64,000 nt of DNA. Source: Deuterostichococcus epilithicus. Taxonomy: Eukaryota > Chlorophyta > Trebouxiophyceae > Prasiolales > Stichococcaceae. The DNA lies in contig JAVTLE010000014.1 of NCBI GenBank assembly GCA_033439295.1, positions 4,402,001-4,466,000 on the forward strand, in the 5' to 3' direction. Shown here one piece after another: positions 24,080 to 37,600 of the stretch. Numbering within the stretch: the stretch's first letter is position 1; every line of letters starts with the position of its first letter. Made by a program: the position numbers and the translations under genes. The notes beneath the pieces were generated by a model. It did not search any database. It worked only from the letters and a program-made list of their open reading frames with translations, and was not told where the DNA came from.

Positions 24080-27000
24080 TCACTCCAGGCTTAGGACACT
24101 GGGACCGTCCTCGATAAGATCTCTGCTGCCGGTGCCGCCGCCGCCGCCGCCACCCGCACCGCCGGCCGTGCCGCCCTGCTGCGCTTGATGAGCGGCGCCG
24201 CTGCCGTCACCTGCCCTGCCGATGCCGGCAGCGGAACTGACCGGCCCAAGCGCCGCGGCGACGGGCGCCGCCTCCGGCTCCGCTGGCGGCCGCGGCAGCG
24301 CCTTGGTCAGGAACGCTGCTGTGGCCGTGCCGTCCTGTGTGTTGAGTTCCAGCAGCGCCTGCACAAGCTGCAGCAGGAAAGGACCACGCAGGGAGACTCA
24401 TGACCAGCCTAAAGGTGTCTAGGCTCTGTGACCTCACCACTGCGAGACATGTTGCGGCAGCCAGTTGCAAGGTGCCAAGCCACGCACAGCTCTTCAGGCA
24501 CAATTGCAAACCTGGTGCAGGGCTGGTCCAGGCCAGAGGTGCCATGTTGACAGCGAGGTTCACCTGGCGGCATCGGGCGTCCCGCTCTGCCTTGCACTGC
24601 GTATCCAGGGCTCGCACCGCCCGGCCCTGCAGTGCATATCACAAAATCTGCTCGGCTATCCTGCCAGCGGACCCGCCGCCAAAGCGCCTGCCGCTGCCCA
24701 TGCTCGCCGCCGCTCCCGCTGTCGACATTGCCAGGCTGGTGGTGTCAGTCCAGTCGCCTAGGCCGGCAGCGCCACTATGCCTACTCAGCGAACACACGAC
24801 CGATGTAGACAGGCAAGCCCGGGACGGATCTGACACAGCAATGTAAGCAGGATGGTGGAAGCTGGGCAAGATTCGATTTCCTTTGATGAGGAGAGAACTT
24901 CACTCAGATATGTCGTGACCATGCTTTCACCTGGATGTGCGCGCGGGTGACCTGGGAAGCGCGTTCCAGGATCTCCCGCGGCACGCCTGCCATGGCCGCG
25001 CAGTGCACAGCGAAGCTGGGCGCCGCATACCCTGCACTGCCCGCAGATGCCTCTCTGCTCAGCCTAGCACAGGACTCGACAATGGGCTTTGTTTCAAAGG
25101 TTATGGCGCAGATGCAAAGCGTACGACCTGACCCCAGCACAGATGCGACGTGCACAACTCAAATGTCGAGGGTCCATGAAAGGTGGCAGGTCTGGCTTCC
25201 CGCTGACAAGGACCAGAGGCAAGGGTCGGCCACGAGCCGATGTGCAACATGCCTGGCACGAGGCGGTACAGGAACACGACATCCTGCCCTGAGGCGCTTC
25301 CTGCATCCGCGGCATCGCCGGCGGTGGGGCGGCACGCCTCCTGTGGCACGCCGCCACTGCCGCCGCCGCGCACTGTCGTGACCACGTCCATGGTGTGGAA
25401 CGCCAGCTGGGGGTGCCTGCGCTTGCAGGGGCGCAGCTGCTGCCTGAAAAAGAGCTGCGCCGAAGGGTGGGCTGCTGGTCGTCGTCTTGCGTCGCTGTGC
25501 GACGGTCGGCTTGCGCTTGTTGTGTGCGAAGTTTTGAGGTCTCACATGTCCAGATCGATGCCATGCTACAGCAGGTGCAACACGAGGACTAAAGCGCTAC
25601 ATACTGTGGCGCCACCTTGGGCTGGCTGTTGTCACCGCAAGTCAGCACCAATCCCCTTCATTTGTGACACGGAAGGCGTGAACCATGCGTCTAGCTGCAC
25701 ACCTGGGCAGGTGAGCCGGGTTGAGCAGCTCGCTGAAGTGGGTGCAGGCCACGACCTTGGGAGGCGCCGGACCGGTCGCGAAATCGCCGAGCGCCGCCGC
25801 CAGCAGCCCGATGCCGTCAGCGGTGAGCGTGCCCTTCCCGAACTCGTCGATGATGCACAGCGACCTGGCAGCAGGAGTCCATGAGTCGGAACCATGTCCA
25901 GGCCACCAAGGCGGAGTTGACTGCTTCTCGGCAGCAGTAGCATCAGCGGCAGCAGCGGCGGCGTGCAGCAGGCGCAGCAGCGGCATGCAGCAACAGCCTC
26001 TTACGGCTGCAGTCAGTCTGATGCGGCTTCTTAGCACTGTTGATGCAGGCAGCGCTGTAGTCAGGCCGAACACACACCAAAAACGCTTCATGACTGGACC
26101 TGTGACCAGCTGCTGCCACCACGTCGTGGCTCCAGCCCAGGACACATCATTGCACAGCCAGACCAGAAGGCGCTCGGGCAGCAGCAGTACCTGCCGGTGG
26201 CAAGCCGCAGCATGGCGGCCAGCTGGCTGAGGTCGATCATGAAGGCGGAGCGCGGCACTGACGCAGCCTCCGCCGTGGCCACCCGTGTGAAGATGCGGTC
26301 CGTCAGCCCCACCTCCTGTGGGATCGTTTCGCCAGCTGTGAAAGGTTCTTCACCCTGCGCGAGCGGCTCTGAAGCAAGGCAAACACCCACCCAATGATGC
26401 AGTCCAATGTCACCGGCCCGCCTCCTACGGGCAGTTAGGACCCGCTGTAATACATAGCATACATTTGACCCCAATCTGAGGTCGTCGTGATGAGAAATCA
26501 TGCCAACAGACTTCAAGGATGCGGTCTGTCAGCGGCTGACAGTCAGCCCCACGTCTTGCACAGATGAACGCTTGATCACGTTGAGCCCTATGATTTCCAT
26601 ACGAGGCAATGCGCACAGCAGGCTCTCGCATATGGCACATCACCGGCTGGGGTCGTACTTCGCTGCGCAGTGAACAGGTCCCTGGTAACTGCAGCGAGCA
26701 GGCCGCGGAGCCATGGCAAGATATGACTCCGCCAGGACCCCGCCATCAGTCGCCAGGCAGAAGGGCAAGGAGAAGCCACATCCAGACAGCATCTGACATG
26801 CAATGATGGCAATGGGCCGACTGCAGCATGAGTGTCGCTACGCACCGCTTCCTCTGCCGGCACAAAGGCGCCAACATGCGCCAGGAATACGATGAGCGCC
26901 ACCTGCTTGGCGTAGCAGCTCTTGCCGCTGAAGTTGGGCCCCGTGATCACCTGCAAGCGCGATGCGCATTCACCTGCTAATCTGATTGTACAATACTGTG

Positions 27001-30000
27001 CACAGCAATACCTGCGCCTCTGCTGTATGTGACACGAGCCGGGTGTGGCGTCACAGCGAGGCAGCAGCTAGGATCAGCGAGTCAAGGCCGCACGGTGCTG
27101 CAGCAGGCCGCCATCATAATGATGACGCAGCAGAAAAGAAAGACGCAACGCCGTTGCCACACCTGTATGCGGCCTGCAGAAGCGGACATGTCGGTGTTGT
27201 TGGCGATGAAGGTCTCCACAACTTGCTCCGTCAGCAGGTGTCGCCCTGCACACCGCCGCATCATATATATGGGTGAGACTCCGACTTTCTGATGTTTGGC
27301 TGCTTGAGCGCAGGTCCACTACAGGCCGAGGATGCACCAGCGGTGTTCGGGTTATTGCAGCCTGGCCTCGTGGCATGAGCGCCAGCCAGGGGCTGTTGCT
27401 CAGGTTTCAGGTCGCTGGTACAAGAAAGAGCAACCTTCTTTAATGTGCAGGACGTCATCGCGTGTGAGGCGCGGCCGCACATGCCGCCCCTCGGCCGCCG
27501 CCGCCGCCAGCGCCCCCAGGCAGTCGACTTCCGCTGCAGTCGCCACCGCCCGCGCCAGCGGCGCTGCATGCTCGGACAGCCGCAGCACCAGCTCCGTGCA
27601 GATGCTGCCCTGTGGCATCAGGGGAACGGCACTATCATACGCCTGCCACAATGCGGTGCTGCCCAGGTTTCTGGCGCCTGGCAGCAGCGGCATGGACCCG
27701 CTTGCTGCTCGTTCGTACAGTCTGCAAAGTGCCAGGCAGCGCATACTGGGTCGGCGTACTTGCACCCAGAGGCTGCAGCCTGCAGGCTGCCGGCTGCAGA
27801 CGTCAACCTATCAGCCGTTCGACGCAGCTGCTGGCTGCTGGTGGGTCGCGCAGACTGTTCCAGGCGCCATACTATGTGCCTACGGACTCAGCCCAGGGCC
27901 CAATCCAGGGGAGACTGCGCAGCGACACCAAGTGCATTGAACGTGATTCTGGGCTCGAGAAAAATTACCTCCAAGTCCCGAATCTTGTGCAGCAGGTCGC
28001 CAAAATGCTCGTTCAACTCCGCGGTGCGCTCGCACACGTAGAAGTGGCCGCCGCCCTCCGCACCGCCACCTTCGAATGCGAACCTGGTCATTCCGACACG
28101 GCGAGACGGTGAGCTGCACGCTCAGCAGATGTTTTCTCTACTGATTGCAAAGGTCAATCAGGCCGGCGTCCCAATCAAAATCCTTTTGCACTGGAGGGCA
28201 TGTGAACGCATGATATCAGTGCCTTGGCACTGGCGGCGGCGCAAGCTGCCAGCGCTGGGCTACTGGCGCACCCCTGGACCTTATCAGTGTGGAGCACATG
28301 CGCAACAGCTACATGTCAAATCCTTCAATGCTCCAGAAAAGCCGCCATGTGCTCCAGCAGGAGGATTATGCACACGTCAGACCAATGGCAGCTGCTTGGC
28401 GCCGAGCAGCACACTTGTAGTCGGGCAGGAAGTCGGCGAGGTCGTCCGTCAGGCGGCCGCCCTCCAGCCGCACCACGAAGCCGACCTGCAGCACACTTGT
28501 GCAGGGTTTGATTTTCACTCCTTGACGAAATTCAGCCGCTCCAGGTGCAACTGAAGTGGTCAGAGTCGGCAAGACCATGCATATGCTCCTGCAGCCGCTG
28601 CCCATGGATGCCCGTAAGATGGGTTTCAACACTCGCAACAGCGCGACCAAGGTGATTCCACGGCCCGCCGCATCGGCGCGCCTGCGGCAGGTAGACGATG
28701 GTCCAGCGCAGGTCAGGATGGCCGCGCGCGAAGGCTCCCGGGATGCGGCCCAGCTCGTCCTCCACGACCCTGGTGAGAAAGTCGGGCAGCCCCGCGTATG
28801 TCGCCTGCGAGTCAGCTGCCAGTGATCAGGTTCTTCACCAGATACAATGATCAGGGTCGTATCAGATGCAGTTTGAAGTCTCGTCGTCCACCGCACTGGC
28901 CAGACAGTCAAGCCCCACACACGTCGTCTGCAGCGTGCGGCAGCCGGGTTGTCACTGTCGTGTAGATCCGTTCCGAACCGCTTGGAAAGCCTTGCGTGCA
29001 TGGCGCACATGTCACTGTGCCCCAACGCTGGATCCTGCTGCTAGAAAACCTCGCGGACTTGGACAACATGCAGACGCCGCTTGGCTGCCCTCCTCGGGCG
29101 GTGCCGTCAACTTTCAGTCACGACCAGTGGCTCACAACTGCACCTTGAGGTCGTCCAGCCGGTCGGAGATGCCGTAGGCGACCATGGCGCCGTCGTCCGC
29201 CTGTGTGAAGTCGATGACGTCCGTGATCAGCCCCATGCCTGCGCAGCAGTCGAAACGCTCTAAAACTCACATCTCCCGAGCAGTCCGTCTCTAGTGGAGG
29301 AGCCATGCCCAAGACAGTCAGCACAACCAGAAAAACCTGCCATAGACATGTGCGATCTCCGAAGACGACTTTGAAAGCGATGAGGTTCGGCAGCACCTGC
29401 TGAGCCGAAAGCAAATCAAGCGCTCAGAGGCCTGCGCCGCAGCCCAGCGCACATGTCAAGATGTCGGGGCCAATGCTGGAGGCCGCTCCGTGGAAGATTG
29501 GCGGAAGAGCATCGCCACCACCGCCCTCTCCGACGCCCGGTGTTACGCCCCCCGACCGCTGCCGCTGCCGCTTTGGTGGCGGCGACGACTCCCTGGCCGC
29601 CGCAGCCGCGACATGCTGCCGGCAGGCAAGGCCGACTCCGCCCAAAGCCTATTGCAGCACCGCAGTCTCGTCTTATCGACAGGCGAGTGCTTGCAAGCTA
29701 CAACTCACCGATCAAGTGAGATGGCAATTTGTTGGTGCAAACTACAGCACTGCAGGGCTGCACGAGGATGGCTGGCGGCAGCCCTATTGAAATGCGATGC
29801 CCAATACAACCCGCATCAGCAAGCCACCTCGTAGTGCCACCTCTCAGCGACCAACGCACCTGCCGTGTAGCCCGCAGCGGCGGGGTTGCAAAGCTGCTGA
29901 GGTCGGAGGACGCCGCAAGTCCATACTCGCCGTCGCTGCAGCCAAAAGCTGGGCCGTCGCCGCCGCCGCCGCCGCCGCCGCCGGGCTGCCGCGTGCGCTG

Positions 30001-33000
30001 GTGCGGCTGGCGCGCCAGCGGCGTGCCGAAGTCGCCGAGCGCAGAGTCGAACGCGGCGTCCAGCCCATCATCTGACGCCGCTGCCGGTCCAACTGCTGGA
30101 AGCAGGTTCCCGCTATTAGCTGGGTGCCGCCTGTCGTGGCGCCGCGCCCCTGCCGACTCTCTGCCGAGAACATCGCCGCCGTCAGAGCCGAACGTGTACG
30201 TCTCCCGCCGCTGCACCGCCGCCTGCTGCTCGCTCCTCTGCAGCGTATCTGCAAGGTGACACAGGCGCCTGCTGTGATATGCACCGCGATGGCAATGCAA
30301 CCGTGTCACCAGAAAAACCCAAAGACACGAGGCGCTTGCCCATCGCACACTGTGTCAGCAACGGAGTATAGCTGTTGTTAGCACTGCACCGCTGCTGGGT
30401 CCATCACCTGTCTGCTGGTGGCTTGAGGACAGCCACTCGGCTCCAGCCGGCTGCGCCTCAGCGAGGGCGACGCGGCAGCGCTCGTCAGCCGCCGCCATGA
30501 GCGCCTCCCGCAGGTTCAGCAGCGCCGACAGGCTGCAGCAGCCAGGCTGTCCACCGTAGGTTTTTAACAGATCTGCTGCTGAGGCGGACATGGCCAGTGT
30601 TGCCTGACCTGACTTCGGGTGGTCAGATTGGCTGACCAATTGCAAGGCCCCTTTGGTCCTCACATTGCTCATTTACAAACCATACTTTACGGAACGTCTG
30701 GGGCCAGCAATCAAAGCAAGCACCGAGCAAGCCTCACCTGTCGAGGAGCAGGGAGAAGTCACGGATGTCGATGCTGCCGAGCGTCGTGCGCAGCCGGTGC
30801 AGCAACCGGGGCACATCCTTCACCTTCTTCAGCTGTTCACATCAAGACTCAGTCACTAACCACCGTCTGGAAAGTGCTTTTTGAGACGGTAACATGGTGT
30901 CGCCTGACGCAACGGTTGCAAACACTGACGCAATGCAATGGATCAAGCCAATGCACCACAGACTGATGTGCTTGAGAAGGAGCAGCAGACGACGAGCAGG
31001 AAACCAATGCGCACAATCTTGCGCAGCGATTTGACGACGTCTGGGTGCTGCATGAAGAACTCGATGCCGTCCTGCCTCGCGCCGATGACCTGCGGCAACC
31101 CCCGGCTCCCACTTCACACACCACGCTTGGTCGCGAGTCGAGCGCGTTCGTGTTATCAGCAGGCCGCCAAGAGATAGTGACAGCGCTGATGTGTTGATGT
31201 CAGAATAAGGCATAAAGACGTGGTGTTGCAGGATCAAACTCCAGTCTTGTCAACGCCTGTGCTACCGGGCCATCTTTCTGAGGCGACTAGAATGTCAAGC
31301 ACCTTGAGGTCGACGATGGGGCGCAGGAACCAGCCGCGCAGCAGGCGGCAGCCAGCGGGGCTGACGCAGCGGTTGAGGCTGCCGAACACGGAGAAGCCCT
31401 CCTTGGACGAGCCGATGCCCATGGCCGAGGGGTGCCGCTCCTCCTGGAAGATCTGTGGCACATCCAACAAAAAGGTGTACAGACGACAGAGAGTCGCTCA
31501 AACCACATTCTTGCGCCTTTGCAAAAACACGAACTAAAACCATCACCAGGCATGGGTCTGTGATGGCACTGGGTAAACGATGCATGGGGTGAGAATAGCA
31601 CCTGCAGCGCAGCCAGGGACATGGCGTCGACCATCAGGAAGCCGTCGATCGACACCTGCGGGGCAGCGAAACCGTGACCAGCTGGCGACCACCATCGGAC
31701 TCTGCTGTGCTCGCGCCGGCTGCAGCGGGAGCCAGGACCGGTACAGCTGCACCCCTTCAGCCTGCTCGCCGGTTTTTGCTCTCGACTGCTCGTCACACAC
31801 CTCGGAGATGCTGTCGATGGTGATGCGCGGCGAGGCTCTGCCCTCGGCATCGTCCAGGGGCGCGGAGATGGCGCCGCCTTTATGCAGGATGCTGACCAAT
31901 GCGCCCGCCGCGCACAGCTGCTGCTTTCCCGACAGGCTGACCTGCAGGAGGATGGCAATTGGCCTGTGCTGGAGACCGTGCAATGGCATATCATATTCAC
32001 TTGGGCTATCACTCCAGCGGGCTCCGAAGACAGAGCTCTGTAGACAGCTTCCCCTTCCGACTGGTCCCTTTCAAGGAAACATCGAATAAAACGTCTCGCC
32101 CCTATCTGGCGGACGCCCCTTGTCGGCGAAACACACAAAGACATTGAGATGAAAACATGACTGTCAGCGGTTATTAAGGACCAGTGCATGCTCATCTTCG
32201 CAGCAACAGCCACCAGCGATCTCTGACTCGGAGGCGCTGGACATGGTACATGTCCGGCAGCAGGTTGCAAAAGGGTATTTTCTGCACTGGCGGCCACATT
32301 TCGCTGGAGCATTTGTCGGCCGCATGACGCTGCAGATGCTGTCCGCCATGTTGCGTGTTAGCCAATGATTCATCCTCTGCCCATCGCATGACGCGGCGGA
32401 AGGCTTCTACCTTGCGGCGTTACACGATGGAGCAAGGACAAATCATTGGCCGAACCGCAGCATAACGGACCGCGTCTGCAGCATCGAGCTCGCCCGGCAA
32501 TGCGGTAACGCAACAAAATGCGGTTGCAAGTGCAACAAATGCCCTTTTGCGATCTCCTCTGCCACACTAGTCTACTCTCGCTGAGGCACTGTCTCTGGCG
32601 CGGCAGGGCATGCATACATCATTATGCGCTTCTGCGGCTCACTTGTGCATGGTGGTCTACCTACAATAAATCGTTTGATGCACAGAGGGCATGTACATGG
32701 CATTGATACCAGTGACGACACGACATTGCTGGCGTGTCGAAACACCACTGCGCCGGATCGTGACGGCGGCCTGTGCCTGCTGCATGTGCATGTGCATGTG
32801 CATGTGCATGTTGCATGTGCATGTGCATAGCTCCACGAACTGATCAGCGGCGGCCGACGCACCAGCAGGGCATGCTCAACATAGCAGCGACCCAAAATTA
32901 ATGAACTTGTTGGCAGTAGCACGACAGCGGGACAGTAATAGCACCATGGTGTTAAGCACGTTGAGGCGGTCGGAGGCGCGCAGGCCGCGTGGCATGCCGC

Positions 33001-33970
33001 GCACGTGCAGTAGCTCCAGCGCCGCCTGGGCCTGCTCCGGGTGAAAGACGCCTGCCCGCTCCAGCTTCACCGACACCTGCGCCGCTGACATCGGTGGTAC
33101 CGGTCTTGATACTGGGCACCAAGAGCGTGCCTGTGTAACGGGGGAAGCTTGTTGAGCAACAGGAAGAAAAGAGCGACACGTCTCATGCCAAATATATGGT
33201 CTGCCACCTTTGGTCGATGAACAATAAGGACAGCAGAAAGCAGAGGCCCTGCCTTGCCTGACTGGTCGGTGCCGGTGGCTGCGCTGTGAATGTCCTCCCG
33301 CAGCACCTCCAGGAACGCCTCGTCCGCCTTGCTGCTGGTGTAGATCACACCCGGCAGCGCCGTCATCTGCGCAGCACCGCACCAATCTTCTGCAGAACCT
33401 GTGACTCTGGGTGGACACTCAGGCTGAAGTCGACATGCCTGAAATAATCAGAACATGCCCTGCATGCCTCATCGTGTCCTGGCGCAGCATGGGTTGCAGG
33501 CGTGTCGGTGTGTGGACTTGCTTGGTATAGGTCTGCACCTTGACCAGCCGGAGGACTTGGAAGGCCATGGGGCTGGTGCCGTCCTCGTGCGCCTGCAGCA
33601 CGCTGATCTGCGCAAGGCAAGCTGGCCATTCTTGCTTGATGACATTTGCCAGGTAAATCTTTCGTGCTGTCGTATCGTAAACACGGCGGGTCGCCAGCTC
33701 GAACTAAAACAGGAACGACAGAGGCTTGGTCTTGCAACAAGCGCACACCGCGCCAGTGCATGGGTCGAACCATGCAGCGCCCAGGCGGCTGGCCTGGAAC
33801 ACGCAGGCCATAACCACGGACGATCCTTTCGGCAGCTCATTGTCATCCTCATCTACAGCCTGCAAGGCCGCTGTGTCGTCGTCAGCCTGTGTGCCTCGTC
33901 CTGGGCTGGTAGTATTGTGCCCGGCATTCCCCTGCCCACCTGCAGGCGGTTCGGTCGACCAGAGCGACAT
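24080..33970 (-). CDS. MSH5: MutS homologue 5, meiotic crossover factor
   Basis: MSH5 pairs with MSH4 as a clamp that stabilises meiotic recombination intermediates (ZMM pathway); it has no mismatch-recognition domain I. The gene has many exons over 9.9 kb. Seen from the N-terminus: MSLWSTEP start (33970), [74 protein letters not shown] followed by [20 protein letters not shown] (core domain), [35 protein letters not shown], Walker [20 protein letters not shown] (about 26900-26950), [24 protein letters not shown], Walker [21 protein letters not shown] (about 25805-25865), [21 protein letters not shown] and [16 protein letters not shown]. It matches plant MSH5 throughout the ATPase domain. A Gly-rich C-terminal tail ends at 24080. 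It is divergent from MUTYH, with start codons 436 bases apart. Exon borders are approximate. Confidence 0.93.
32782..32828. repeat. (CATGTG)n microsatellite in an MSH5 intron
   Basis: About seven copies of TGCATG/CATGTG with one interruption, in the long MSH5 intron between the coding segments near 31900 and 32950. Because the unit is nearly self-complementary, it could form foldbacks. Confidence 0.9.
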
Positions 33971-34406
33971 GATGCCAAGTGTGCTCAAACCTTGTAAACG
34001 TCGTGTGAGGCGGAAAACAGCAGTCCCAAACTGTATGACCGCCGCTGGCCGATATTCTGGCGCAGCCCGACGAACGGGCTCTCCCTTCAGAGGCCCCTTT
34101 CCCAGTCGATGGGCTGGCGATCGCACCTGAATATGCACCACAGCCCCCCGGACAGCGCGTCGCATAGCTTGTTCGCATTGTCTGGACCAAATCTTGATTC
34201 CCTGCTTGGCTCCGCTTCGTTGTCATCATTCTGCCGTGACTGGAGATTTCAAACAGATCATATCTGCGAATTTTTGCATTTGAAACTCGGTGCTTGACAA
34301 GCTGAATCGCGTGGCGGCCTGGATACACAGACGTACCATTTCGCATTCCTGGAAGCTCGGCATTCGCTTGGCCCCTGCCCGACTTGTCCGTCATCCAGCC
34401 ACTGCG
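33971..34406. promoter_or_regulatory. Bidirectional promoter, MSH5 and MUTYH
   Basis: 436 bases separate two divergent start codons, so both promoters and 5' UTRs share this stretch. No TATA box or known element is convincing. Confidence 0.6.
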
Positions 34407-37400
34407 ATGAGCCAGCCCAAAAGGCGGAAGCTTGCAAGTAGTTCGGCTGCACAGGCGGCTGTGGAGGACATCGAGAGCACTCCAGGCTTCAGCAAAGCAG
34501 CGGCCGTGCAGGCACGGCACTACATTTTCAGAATTGAAAAATCGGTGCTCGGCGCTCCTCACCGCGGTGGCGTGCTTGCCTTTCCGTGTCACAGCCCTTC
34601 ACATTCAAATGATGCAGATTGAGAGAACTTCACACTTGAACTACAGATCCAGACGGCGCTGCTCGGCTGGTATGACGAGAACCACCGGGCGCTGCCCTGG
34701 CGCCGAAACCCGCACTCGCGGGCACCCTCGGTGAATGATGCTGCGCACCAGGCGCTGCTGAAGGTGCCGCAGCAGAAGATGATCTACAGGGTCTGGATCT
34801 CCGAGATCATGTGCCAGCAGACGCAGGTGTGCGAGTCTCCACAGGCTCTGCGGTGAACAATGTCCATCATGCAATGGCATGTCCAGCAGGCGTGCATCTG
34901 CATGCTCTGGGCACAAATGCGACCCACCCCGACCCACGAACAGTCGTCCGCGGGTGCTGCATTCTGACAGGTGGCACGAGCGGCAGGGTATTTTGAGAAG
35001 TGGCTGCTCAAGTGGCCGGATGTGCAGTCCCTGGCGGCGGCAACGCTGGACGAGGTGCGCAGGCAGCTGCGTATATAGGCTCCAGGGCATTTTGGCTCAT
35101 CCGGCATTCACTCAGCACATGCGGCGGGAGGGTGGGGGAGGGGGCCGCGTCGGCAGTATCAGCAGCGTATGCCGCTGCCTCGCAAGGGCACCCCTGCACT
35201 TGCGGGCACGCTCGTCGCAGACGTTGAGCTGCCAGCCATCAGACATGCCAACGTGTTCCTAATACTGCCCCAGGTGAACGACCTGTGGGCGGGGCTGGGC
35301 TACTACCGTCGCGCCAAGTACCTGCACTCGGGCGCGCAGCACGTGGTGGACAAGCTGGGCGGCCGCTTCCCCACGACGTCAAAGGAGCTGCAGGATATCC
35401 CGGGTGGGTTGTATCTGCAAGGGCGCTGTGCCACGTTGCAAAGCAGGTCGACCTCGCTGCGACTTGCTGGCGCCTGCCGCGGGTCGTGGACACCACGCCG
35501 GGGCTCTCCAAGGTCTGTGGCGATTGCGCCGCTCCGTCGCTGCCGGCTGAGCTGGTGCTCGTGGGCGTGCATCACACCAGTCAGCCCGGACACCTGCATT
35601 AGGAACAACATGGTTGTTCAATCACCGCACAGGCATCGGCGCGTACACCGGCGCCGCGATCGCGTCGATCGCGTGCGGCGAGCGGGAAGCGGTGGTCGAC
35701 GCCAACGTCGTGCGCGTGCTGGCGCGGCTGCTGAAGATTGCTGACGACCCCAGCAGCAGAGTCGCCGCGCTGCGCTTTGCCGCTGAGGCATCAGCGCTTC
35801 TCAGCCCGGGCCGCCCCGGCGACTTCAACCAGGCAGGGTCCTCATGATCTGCATTCCACGGACGGATGGCTTCCGCCCAGCCTCTGATCAGACGTGAGCG
35901 GTTTCAGCAGCGCAGCCCACTTCGGAGCGCCCCACAAACCCTAACCCCTAAAACCATCAGCCAAGCGAAGCTGGCTCATTGGTTGTTGTGCATTTGGAGA
36001 ATTTTTAGCCATCTTGGTGCGCCGTCTGCATGCCTGTGGCGCATCCATCGTGAGCAAATCCAGTGGCACTGTGCCTGCATGTCTGGCGGCAGCCGGCGCA
36101 GCTGCCGCAGGCAGTGGGTGCCCTGTGCAGGGTCTCGGCTGCAGGCTGTAGACACCACCTCTGTGGAGAGCACCTGCCCTTTGAATGCAGCACACTCCGC
36201 CAGTACCGATGATAGCTTGTTCCCTGCACATGTCGCAGGCCATGATGGAGCACGGAGCGGTGACATGCACGCAGGCGCCAAAGTGCGGCGAGTGCGCAAT
36301 CCGGGGGCACTGCGCCGCATACGCAGACGTCGCACGGCACATCGAGGGCGGTGGCAGCCCAGCCGATGCGCCGCCCGTGACGCGGTACCCCATAAAGGTG
36401 CCATGGCTGGGGAAGTTTAGGTTTAAGGATCAGGACAGCAGGCTGCCCGGTGCAGGTCGGCATGCATCGTTCGAAAAACGGTGGACCGGCTCTGCAAATG
36501 CAGCTAACTGCCGGCATGCAAAGACCTGCAGGGCTGCCTGTGCTAACTGAGGCGCGCGGATCTCATTCCCGGGCGCCGCTGACTGTCGCCGCCTTGTATG
36601 CTGTGGCGCGCAGGTGCAGAAGGCGAAGCGGCACGAGCAGCGGGTGGCGGTGTGCGTTGTGCGGGCCGCCGCCGCCGGCGGCGGCGGCCACAGCTACCTG
36701 CTGGTCAAGCGCGCCGAGAAGGGGCTCCTGGCGGGTAAGGGATGAAGTGGAAAGATCCCCACGAGCGCTTAGAGTCCGGCAGTGCCTCTGCAGCCTTAGA
36801 CTGCACCCAGCAGGAGCGCAGCGTGCTTGTGCGACCAACCAGCGGCAGACGGTCTCTTGTGAAACGTCCCCGCTCGACCTTCTGCCTCCTGAGCCGGCGC
36901 CCCTTGCTGTCTCGAGAGGCAGCGCCTGGGGAGCTCGTGACCTGCTGTGCCTCTTAAATTCCCGAGTCCCACGCTGCTATCCAAACCTCAGCTGCGATGC
37001 CACCTGCAGGACTGTGGGAGTTTCCATCAGTCATGCTGGAGGATGGCAAACCAGCTGCCAGGGCTGTTCGGCGGGCCGCAATGAACGACTACCTGCGGGA
37101 CACCCTGGAGCTGTTTCCTGACCGGATGGCAGCCCGCCGGGAGCTGGGCGCCGTCAGCCACACCTTCAGCCACATCGCCATGACGCTGGATGTGGAGATG
37201 ATGTCCGTCGAGGTGGGCTAAATCCCCAATGACGACATTCTGTCAGCACAGCTGGTGCTCAGCGCACGGCAGACGAGGCTGGCCGCACAAACCCCTACAT
37301 CAGCAGGAATTGCAAGGCATTGTTGACAGCGGTTGAGCCTCCAAAAGTGAGGCTGGGTCGCCGATGCCTCGGAAAGGGGTTGACTGCATCGTCGTGCACT

Positions 37401-37600
37401 TGCAGTGGACCGGTCGCAGTGGCGTGCCGGCGGACGAGCCGGGCAAGGGGCTGCGCTGGCTGAGCAAGCAAGCGCTGGCGGCGGAGGGGCTGTCGTCCGT
37501 CATGCGTAAGGTGGCGGTGCTCATCGACAAGCCGCAGCCGCCGCCAGCGGGCCCTGGGCAGCAGAAGCTGCGCTTTGAGAAGTCTGAAAAGCAGCGGTGA
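34407..37600 (+). CDS. MUTYH: Adenine DNA glycosylase (MutY homologue)
   Basis: Base-excision repair enzyme that removes adenine opposite 8-oxoguanine. Complete in 9 exons (34407-34544, 34647-34826, 34971-35054, 35274-35403, 35633-35832, 36239-36397, 36614-36734, 37010-37212, 37406-37600), 469 residues, phases exact. Seen: the lysine/arginine patch PKRRK (possible nuclear signal), WYDENHRALPWRR, VWISEIMCQQTQV with the catalytic Glu, NDLWAGLGYYRRAKYL, the helix-hairpin-helix GIGAYTGAAIASIA, VVDANVVRVLARLL with the catalytic Asp, RPGDFNQAMMEHGA, the [4Fe-4S] Cys cluster CTQAPKCGECAIRGHC, and a C-terminal NUDIX-like 8-oxoG reader domain (GLLAGLWEFPSV, GAVSHTFSHIAMTL). Oddities: an insertion of about 15 residues before VWISEIM; only five residues between the first two cluster cysteines (six in the relatives I recall); and a GC-AG intron after 35832. 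Confidence 0.95.

Noticed and set aside
31287-32312. 341-codon minus-strand open frame
   Set aside because: It is a shadow frame across several MSH5 exons and introns. MSH5 peptides are found in the other minus frames at the same place.
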